Source: SYFY01 sp031385325
GTDB taxonomy: Bacteria > Pseudomonadota > Gammaproteobacteria > Pseudomonadales > Azotimanducaceae
Assembly (NCBI GenBank): GCA_031385325.1
Contig: JANNBJ010000043.1
Location: 1 to 44,968, forward strand
Direction: 5' to 3'
Length of the DNA stretch: 44,968 bases
The notes below the pieces were generated by a model. The model made no database searches. It was not told where the DNA came from and worked only from the letters and a program-made list of their open reading frames with translations. Below are positions 40,095-44,968 of this stretch, piece after piece. Positions within the stretch are counted from its first letter, which is position 1; every line of letters begins with the position of its first letter. The position numbers and the translations under genes were made by a program.

Positions 40095-41600
40095 GTGCAT
40101 GGAGTCATGTTGTCGCGTTCCCCGTTGTTGGCTGTCCTGTCGTTGCCTGTCCTGTCGTTGCCTGTCCTGTTGTTGCTCAGCGTTATTCCTGCCTCTTTGA
40201 CCCGCGTCGAGGCTGCGACAATGGCACCGGCGATCTCGGCAACACTGCCTGCACCGGTGTCGCAGATCGCTCGCGCACAAGGTGTGCCTGAGTCATCGAT
40301 CAGTGCGTGGGTCCAGAAAATTGGCGATCCCCTGCCGATGATTGCGGTCAACGCAGACGTGCCGCGCAATCCGGCGTCGACGATGAAACTCGCAACCACA
40401 TTTTCAGCACTGAACGCGCTTGGTCCCACCTACACCTGGAGCACCCGGGTTCATCTGCTGGCACCCATGGCACCTGGCGGAATCGTCAAGGATCTCTGGC
40501 TGCACGGTGGTGGCGATCCGTATCTGGTGCTCGAGGAGTACTGGAAAATCCTGTCGGCATTGCGCACCAAGGGGATACGCCGCATCGATGGCGATGTGGT
40601 GATCGATACAAGCTTTTTCGATCTACCGCCGGAAGATCCGGGCGCCTTCGACCATCAACCTGATCGGCCCTACAACCTGGTGCCCAGCGCCTTGCTGGTG
40701 AATTTCAATTCCGTACTCTTTCGTGTTCAGGCGCAAGCAGACGGCAAGGTAGGAACACGCGCCGAACCGCCGCTACCTAACCTGCATCTCATCAACCACC
40801 TTGCACCCAATGCAGGGCGATGTGGTGGGTATCAACTCGGTGTTGCCTTCGCGATACAAAACCTGCCACGACGCAATGAGGCCGCATTTTCCGGCCAGTT
40901 TCCACTGGCTTGCCGTCAGTTCGAATTCACCCGAACTGTGCTCCGGCCAGAGAGTTATGCCTTCGGACTGTTCAAATTGTATTGGCAGCAACTGGGCGGC
41001 GAGCTCCACGGCAAGATGCGCATCGGTGTTCTGCCACCGAGCGCCAAACGTCCAGTCTATGAACACCGATCCCGCTCCATGGGTGACCTGATTCGCCTCA
41101 TCAACAAGTTTTCCAACAATGTGATGACTCGGCAGGTTGAAATGACGCTGGGTGCAGAACGATTCGGCCCACCAGCTACACCTGCCAAGGGGCAACAGGC
41201 CATTCTGGAAGTCCTGCAGGAACATGGCATCGACACCACCGGGATGGTGATCGCCAACAGCGCCGGTCTGTCGCGCGACAGTCGCATCAGCGCACGCCAG
41301 ATGGCTGGAATTCTCAAGGCAGGATGGGAGAGTGCCTACATGCCAGAGTTTGTATCATCACTGGCATTGGTCGGCATGGATGGCACCATGCGTTCCAGAT
41401 TGAACGGCAGTGCTGGCGCCGGCCGCATGCACGTCAAGACCGGCAGACTTGACCACGTGTCGGCGATCGCCGGATACGTCACGGCAAAATCAGGACAACG
41501 ATTGTTCGTCGTCCTGTTGATCAACAATCGCAACGCCCACCTTGGTCCAGGCAACCTGCTCCAAAACGCCTTCCTGCGCTGGGCGCACGATACGCACTGA
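40095..41600 (+). CDS. dacB: D-alanyl-D-alanine carboxypeptidase/endopeptidase (PBP4-type)
   Basis: Periplasmic serine peptidase trimming peptidoglycan, 501 residues from GTG 40095 (ATG 40107 is an alternative; neither has a clean ribosome site). Class C low-mass PBP motifs: S-T-M-K at 95-98, S-N-N at 340-342, K-T-G at 448-450. The large insert between the first and second motifs is the PBP4-specific domains II-III. The signal peptide is built on three 15-bp DNA repeats (LSLPV units). 76 bp after the RND gene and convergent with the symporter gene. Confidence 0.93.
   Translation: MHGVMLSRSPLLAVLSLPVLSLPVLLLLSVIPASLTRVEAATMAPAISATLPAPVSQIARAQGVPESSISAWVQKIGDPLPMIAVNADVPRNPASTMKLATTFSALNALGPTYTWSTRVHLLAPMAPGGIVKDLWLHGGGDPYLVLEEYWKILSALRTKGIRRIDGDVVIDTSFFDLPPEDPGAFDHQPDRPYNLVPSALLVNFNSVLFRVQAQADGKVGTRAEPPLPNLHLINHLAPNAGRCGGYQLGVAFAIQNLPRRNEAAFSGQFPLACRQFEFTRTVLRPESYAFGLFKLYWQQLGGELHGKMRIGVLPPSAKRPVYEHRSRSMGDLIRLINKFSNNVMTRQVEMTLGAERFGPPATPAKGQQAILEVLQEHGIDTTGMVIANSAGLSRDSRISARQMAGILKAGWESAYMPEFVSSLALVGMDGTMRSRLNGSAGAGRMHVKTGRLDHVSAIAGYVTAKSGQRLFVVLLINNRNAHLGPGNLLQNAFLRWAHDTH
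40132..40176 (+). repeat. three 15-bp tandem repeats in the dacB signal sequence
   Basis: Units ctgtcctgtcgttgc at 40132-40146 and 40147-40161 are identical; 40162-40176 differs by one base. Each adds five hydrophobic residues, in frame, so copy-number change would lengthen or shorten the signal peptide without breaking the gene. Confidence 0.95.
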
Positions 41601-41621
41601 GATCGTCATGGACTCGGCCGG

Positions 41622-42965
41622 TCAGACTAGAAGCCCAAACAGGAGAATGCCGAAGACTATTGGCGGCATGAAATAACGCACCAGCGTGATCCAGAGCGAA
41701 AAGACCTGTGACCGGGTCCCGACTGCATCCTCCATAACGGCTCTCGGAAGTACCCAGCCAGCAAACACCGCGATCAACAATCCTCCGACTGGCAACATGA
41801 TCTGGTTTGGCAGGAAGTCCAGAAAGGCATCCAGGGTCATGCCGAAGACGTGCACGTGTGACCACGAACTGAACGACAGAGCACCGAGCACACTGCCCGT
41901 CAGCACGAGCCCACCAACACTGACGACCGAACGATGCCGGCCCCAGCCAAACTGATCCATCGCCCATGCCACCAGTGCCTCAAGCAAACCCAGCAGAGAA
42001 GTGATGGCAGCGAATGCCAACAAGGTAAAGAGAACAACGGCCACCACCCGGCCACCTTCCATCTGCGCAAAGGCAACTGTCAGCGTCTGGAAAATGAGAC
42101 CAGCGCCGCCCGCAGCATCCATGCCCTGCGCAAAGACCATGGGGAAAACCACCAGCCCGGCCAGAATGGCGACCGAGGTATCGATGACCGCAATCACGAT
42201 TGCGTAGGTCACCACCGGCACATCACGGGGGAGATACGCACCAAACGTCATCATCGCCGCCATGCCAACGCCAATGGAAAAAAACGCCTGGCTGATGGCA
42301 GCGAGAAAGGTCTGGCCGGAGACCTTAGAGAAATCCGGGACAAAGAGATACTGCACAGCCCGGGAAAATCCGGACCCTGCCAGCATGTTGTAAATCACGA
42401 GTCCAATGAGCATCAGCAGCAGGGACGGCATCATGAACTTGGCCGTACGTTCGATCCCTTGTTGCACGCCGAACCAGATCACCGCAAGACTGAGCCCAAG
42501 GGCCAACGCCGCCCAACCCAATAGTGCAACGGGATCCGCCAGCAGCGATGAAAACTCAGCCTCTGCGGCCAAAGCCCCGAATCCTGCAAAGCCGGAGGTC
42601 AACGCTTTCACCAGGTAGGCCAGCACCCAGCCGGTCACCACCGTGTAAAGGAAACAGATGAGAAGGGCAGCCAGCAGGTTCAGATGACCAAGCAGTGCCC
42701 AGTAGCGGCTGCGCCCGTGGCTGTCTGCGAGATGAGCCAGCGCAAAAGGTGGACTACCACCACCCTGCCGACCGATCACCAGCTCGGCAATCAGGATGGG
42801 CACCGCAATCAACAACGCGCAGCCAATGTAGATGAGGACAAAGGCACCGCCCCCGTTCTCTCCAGTCAGATAGGGAAATCGCCAGATATTTCCCAGTCCG
42901 ACCGAAAAGCCGGTCGCTGCCATGAGAAAACCAAATCGCGACCCGAACTGCACGCCAGCCGACAA
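41622..42965 (-). CDS. sodium-dependent transporter, SNF (neurotransmitter symporter) family
   Basis: 447 residues, 11-12 hydrophobic segments. 'FLMAATGFSVGLGNIWRFPYLTGENGGGAF' region is the invariant TM1 signature of SNF/LeuT-type proteins, with the unwound sodium site GLGNIWRFPY. Likely imports an amino acid with Na+. The start is taken as TTG 42965, 4 bp after the SDR stop, with AAGGA about 11 nt upstream; GTG 42953 is an alternative. It is the last gene of the Rieske-SDR-symporter run. Confidence 0.9.
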   Translation of the reverse strand: MSAGVQFGSRFGFLMAATGFSVGLGNIWRFPYLTGENGGGAFVLIYIGCALLIAVPILIAELVIGRQGGGSPPFALAHLADSHGRSRYWALLGHLNLLAALLICFLYTVVTGWVLAYLVKALTSGFAGFGALAAEAEFSSLLADPVALLGWAALALGLSLAVIWFGVQQGIERTAKFMMPSLLLMLIGLVIYNMLAGSGFSRAVQYLFVPDFSKVSGQTFLAAISQAFFSIGVGMAAMMTFGAYLPRDVPVVTYAIVIAVIDTSVAILAGLVVFPMVFAQGMDAAGGAGLIFQTLTVAFAQMEGGRVVAVVLFTLLAFAAITSLLGLLEALVAWAMDQFGWGRHRSVVSVGGLVLTGSVLGALSFSSWSHVHVFGMTLDAFLDFLPNQIMLPVGGLLIAVFAGWVLPRAVMEDAVGTRSQVFSLWITLVRYFMPPIVFGILLFGLLV

Positions 42966-42969
42966 CCGA

Positions 42970-43953
42970 CTATGCGTCCTTCGGACGGGTTATCGACTGG
43001 AGATGGCCTGCCCCCCAGACCTTCTTCAGGAACTCGTCGGTATACGCCTGCTCCGGATCTTCACGCACAAACTGGTCGAGCCGAACAGCATCGTCACCCA
43101 CCAGGATTCGCCATCGACCATCGCGAACACCATTGAGGATGATCTGCGCCGCCTGCGCTGCTGTGGTCGGCGCCTTGTCACGAAAATCGACGGCTCGCTG
43201 GTGCATGGCCGAACGAATGGCATCATCGGGAAGATTGCCGACTGGAAAGCCCATCGCCACCATTCTCGTTCTGGCTGCGTCGACCTCCTCCGCAGACATT
43301 TCCAGTGCGCCATGTTTACCCAGCACCTTGGAGGTGTTGAGCGCAATCGACGTACCGATATGCCCGGGCATCACCACCGATGCGCCCACATGAGGCGCAT
43401 GTTTTTTCAGATCCGTCATGATGGCTTCGGTGAACCCTTTGACCGCAAACTTCGCAGCCGAATAAGCCGTGTGCTCAATTCCAGCGCCAAGCGATGCCCA
43501 GAAGCCGTTCACCGAACTGGTGTTGATGATGTGGCCTTCTTCACTCGCAACCACCAGCGGAACAAATGCCCGACAACCGTAATAAACGCCATACCAGCAC
43601 ACCGCAAAGGTGCGCTCCCATTCCGCCCGATCACCGTTGATGAAACTTCCACCACCACCGATGCCGGCGTTGTTGAACAACAGGTTGATCTGGTTCGTGT
43701 CGTGAGCATCCTGTACAGCATCGCGGAATGCCAGCATCTCGGCTTCAATGCTGACATCGCAAACAAACGTGCTCACACGTACACCATTTGGCGCAGCCGC
43801 CAGAGCCATGGACTGTGTCTCAGCCATATTGGCTGCAGACACATCGCACATCGCCACGTGACATCCTTCTGCTGCCAGAGCGCACACCAGCTCACGCCCC
43901 ATACCGGTACCACCACCCGTCACTACGGCGATTTTCCCCGCGAAGTTCTTCAT
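42970..43953 (-). CDS. short-chain dehydrogenase/reductase (SDR)
   Basis: 327 residues, longer than classical SDRs by a C-terminal stretch of about 60. NAD(P)-binding 'TGGGTGMG' (12-19), 'NNAG' motif, catalytic Ser in 'NTSSVNG' and Y-x3-K in 'AYSAAKFAVKG'. An Asp at the end of strand 2 ('CDVS') leans to NAD(H), by inference. Its stop is 4 bp before the symporter start and its start is 1 bp after the Rieske stop, so the three genes form one operon. Substrate probably a hydroxy-product or ketone linked to the oxygenase. Confidence 0.93.
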   Translation of the reverse strand: MKNFAGKIAVVTGGGTGMGRELVCALAAEGCHVAMCDVSAANMAETQSMALAAAPNGVRVSTFVCDVSIEAEMLAFRDAVQDAHDTNQINLLFNNAGIGGGGSFINGDRAEWERTFAVCWYGVYYGCRAFVPLVVASEEGHIINTSSVNGFWASLGAGIEHTAYSAAKFAVKGFTEAIMTDLKKHAPHVGASVVMPGHIGTSIALNTSKVLGKHGALEMSAEEVDAARTRMVAMGFPVGNLPDDAIRSAMHQRAVDFRDKAPTTAAQAAQIILNGVRDGRWRILVGDDAVRLDQFVREDPEQAYTDEFLKKVWGAGHLQSITRPKDA

Positions 43954-43954
43954 A

Positions 43955-44968
43955 TCAATCCAGTTTCAGCCAACGGGCATAGAGTTCGTGAAAGTGTCGT
44001 ACCTTGGATTCCTGATAACGCGCCAGCACCACTTCAGTAAACTGCGCAGCTTCCAGACCGGTCTGGACCTTCGGCAGGTTGAAAGAATCCTGCTGGAACA
44101 CCTTGGCCAGTGCGCCGAGTTCCACCGCTTCTGACCAGTCGTCCGCTTCGTTCAGCCAATGTGTGGTTGCGGGTGCTGGCCGCTCGCCAGCAAACGGCGA
44201 CAGGTAATAACACTCCATGATCGACTTGTCGTGGTGATCACCATACGGCCGGAATCGATAGACGATGCGGTTGAAGCCACCCCATGGATGGAAATTCGGG
44301 AACATCGTGTAGTAGACGCTGTCGGAAACTTCCGAGTCGGCGACCGGTCGATTACCAACGACCGGTTTGAGCGCCTGTCGCGATGCTTCTGCCAGCGCCG
44401 CCCGAGCGCGCATGCCGGCTGGAATCTTCGGACCATCACGATCCTCGAATTTCATCGTCACGGAATCGAACAGCTCCTGTTCGGTAGGCTTGAAGCGCAG
44501 GTGCGGGCTCGGGGTGCCATTGGGTGTGATGGCCCGTGACATGTTGCCCCACACATCGTACTGCGTGTTTTCATCGCCGATGCCCACCAGAATCTGTGGA
44601 TGCGTGGTGATGACATGGAATGCTTCCATGAAGGCTTCCTGACAGAGTTTCCAGTTGCAGGCCATCACCTTGGCCACATGAGCCTGGATGTAGCGATTTT
44701 CCGGCTCCCAGACGGCAAAGTGTTCCGGCATGTCACCAAGGAACTCCATCAGCGGCTCTGCGTTCATGTCCATGTTGATGAACACCCAGCCACCCCAGGT
44801 TTCCGCCCGTACCGGTGTGAGGCCAAGCTCCTTGCGCTGCACCTGCGGAAAATCCCACTCGGAAGTGATGTTGCGGATGGAGCCATCGAGATTGAATGCA
44901 AACCCATGGAAGGGACAGATGAAATTGGCAGCGTGCCCCGGATGATCGCAGAGCCGGCGCCCACGATG
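43955..44968 (-). CDS. Rieske non-heme iron oxygenase, large subunit (N-terminus cut by the window)
   Basis: 337 residues visible, open to the window edge. At the edge is 'HRGRRLCDHPGHAANFICPFHGFAF' region: the second half of the Rieske [2Fe-2S] site, with HRG and C-P-F-H. The catalytic domain has 'EAFHVITTH', the H-x4-H that binds mononuclear iron. Similar to aromatic ring-hydroxylating and steroid/terpenoid oxygenases; the length to the start cannot be known. No reductase or ferredoxin gene is in the window. Followed closely by an SDR, as in many degradation clusters. Confidence 0.93.
   Translation of the reverse strand, partial: HRGRRLCDHPGHAANFICPFHGFAFNLDGSIRNITSEWDFPQVQRKELGLTPVRAETWGGWVFINMDMNAEPLMEFLGDMPEHFAVWEPENRYIQAHVAKVMACNWKLCQEAFMEAFHVITTHPQILVGIGDENTQYDVWGNMSRAITPNGTPSPHLRFKPTEQELFDSVTMKFEDRDGPKIPAGMRARAALAEASRQALKPVVGNRPVADSEVSDSVYYTMFPNFHPWGGFNRIVYRFRPYGDHHDKSIMECYYLSPFAGERPAPATTHWLNEADDWSEAVELGALAKVFQQDSFNLPKVQTGLEAAQFTEVVLARYQESKVRHFHELYARWLKLD

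Noticed and set aside
42922..44040. Plus-strand frame of 372 codons opposite the SDR gene
   Set aside because: Antisense to a clear SDR; the Arg/His-rich composition is typical of a shadow frame.

Overview
The window reads as a chromosomal segment of a gammaproteobacterium, probably an uncultured marine or environmental lineage. I judge this from the order of the housekeeping genes (rplU-rpmA-obgE-proB, rpsT, murJ-ribF-lspA-fkpB), ispB divergent from rplU, UUG-started rpsT, and the acyl-CoA/oxidoreductase gene content. This is inference; no rRNA, tRNA, CRISPR array, integrase or transposase was seen.

Layout: (1) 1-8.4 kb is core: fkpB, lspA, ribF, murJ on the minus strand, rpsT on plus, proB, obgE, rpmA, rplU on minus, and ispB on plus. 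ileS, which usually lies between ribF and lspA, is missing; ribF overlaps lspA directly. (2) 8.4-11.8 kb is a translationally coupled plus-strand trio: an exported alpha/beta hydrolase and a NatAB-type ABC exporter. (3) 11.8-12.6 kb holds a small flavin-type PPOX protein with an array of palindromes on each side. (4) 12.6-15.6 kb has two family III CoA-transferases around a TerB-like protein. (5) 15.6-21.4 kb is a minus-strand operon with overlapping genes: luciferase-like monooxygenase, hotdog thioesterase, a beta-propeller/amidohydrolase lipoprotein, and a DAO-type FAD oxidoreductase. (6) 21.5-27.6 kb encodes exported hydrolases: DUF3465, DUF3604, a PhoD-like phosphatase and an S9 peptidase. 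(7) 27.8-29.5 kb has trxB and DUF2461. (8) 29.6-31.8 kb is the most notable locus: a two-gene operon of a thioredoxin-fold protein followed by a UGSC-family selenoprotein. The latter has an in-frame TGA at 29866-29868 that should be read as selenocysteine, with a SECIS-like hairpin just after it. (9) 31.9-33.9 kb has an FHA-like membrane protein, a structured non-coding leader and a 77-residue membrane protein. (10) 34-40 kb has an MFS transporter and a tetR-MFP-RND efflux operon with a perfect inverted-repeat operator. (11) 40.1-45 kb has dacB, an SNF-family symporter, an SDR and a Rieske oxygenase cut by the window end.

Functionally the accessory part suggests breakdown of carboxylic, aromatic or isoprenoid substrates (CoA-transferases, Rieske oxygenase, SDR, flavin enzymes) together with periplasmic hydrolysis and efflux. 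The thioredoxin/UGSC operon, close to thioredoxin reductase, suggests a thiol/selenol redox system whose substrate is unknown. Gene starts were adjusted where a family-typical N-terminus, signal peptide or Shine-Dalgarno sequence pointed to an internal start.
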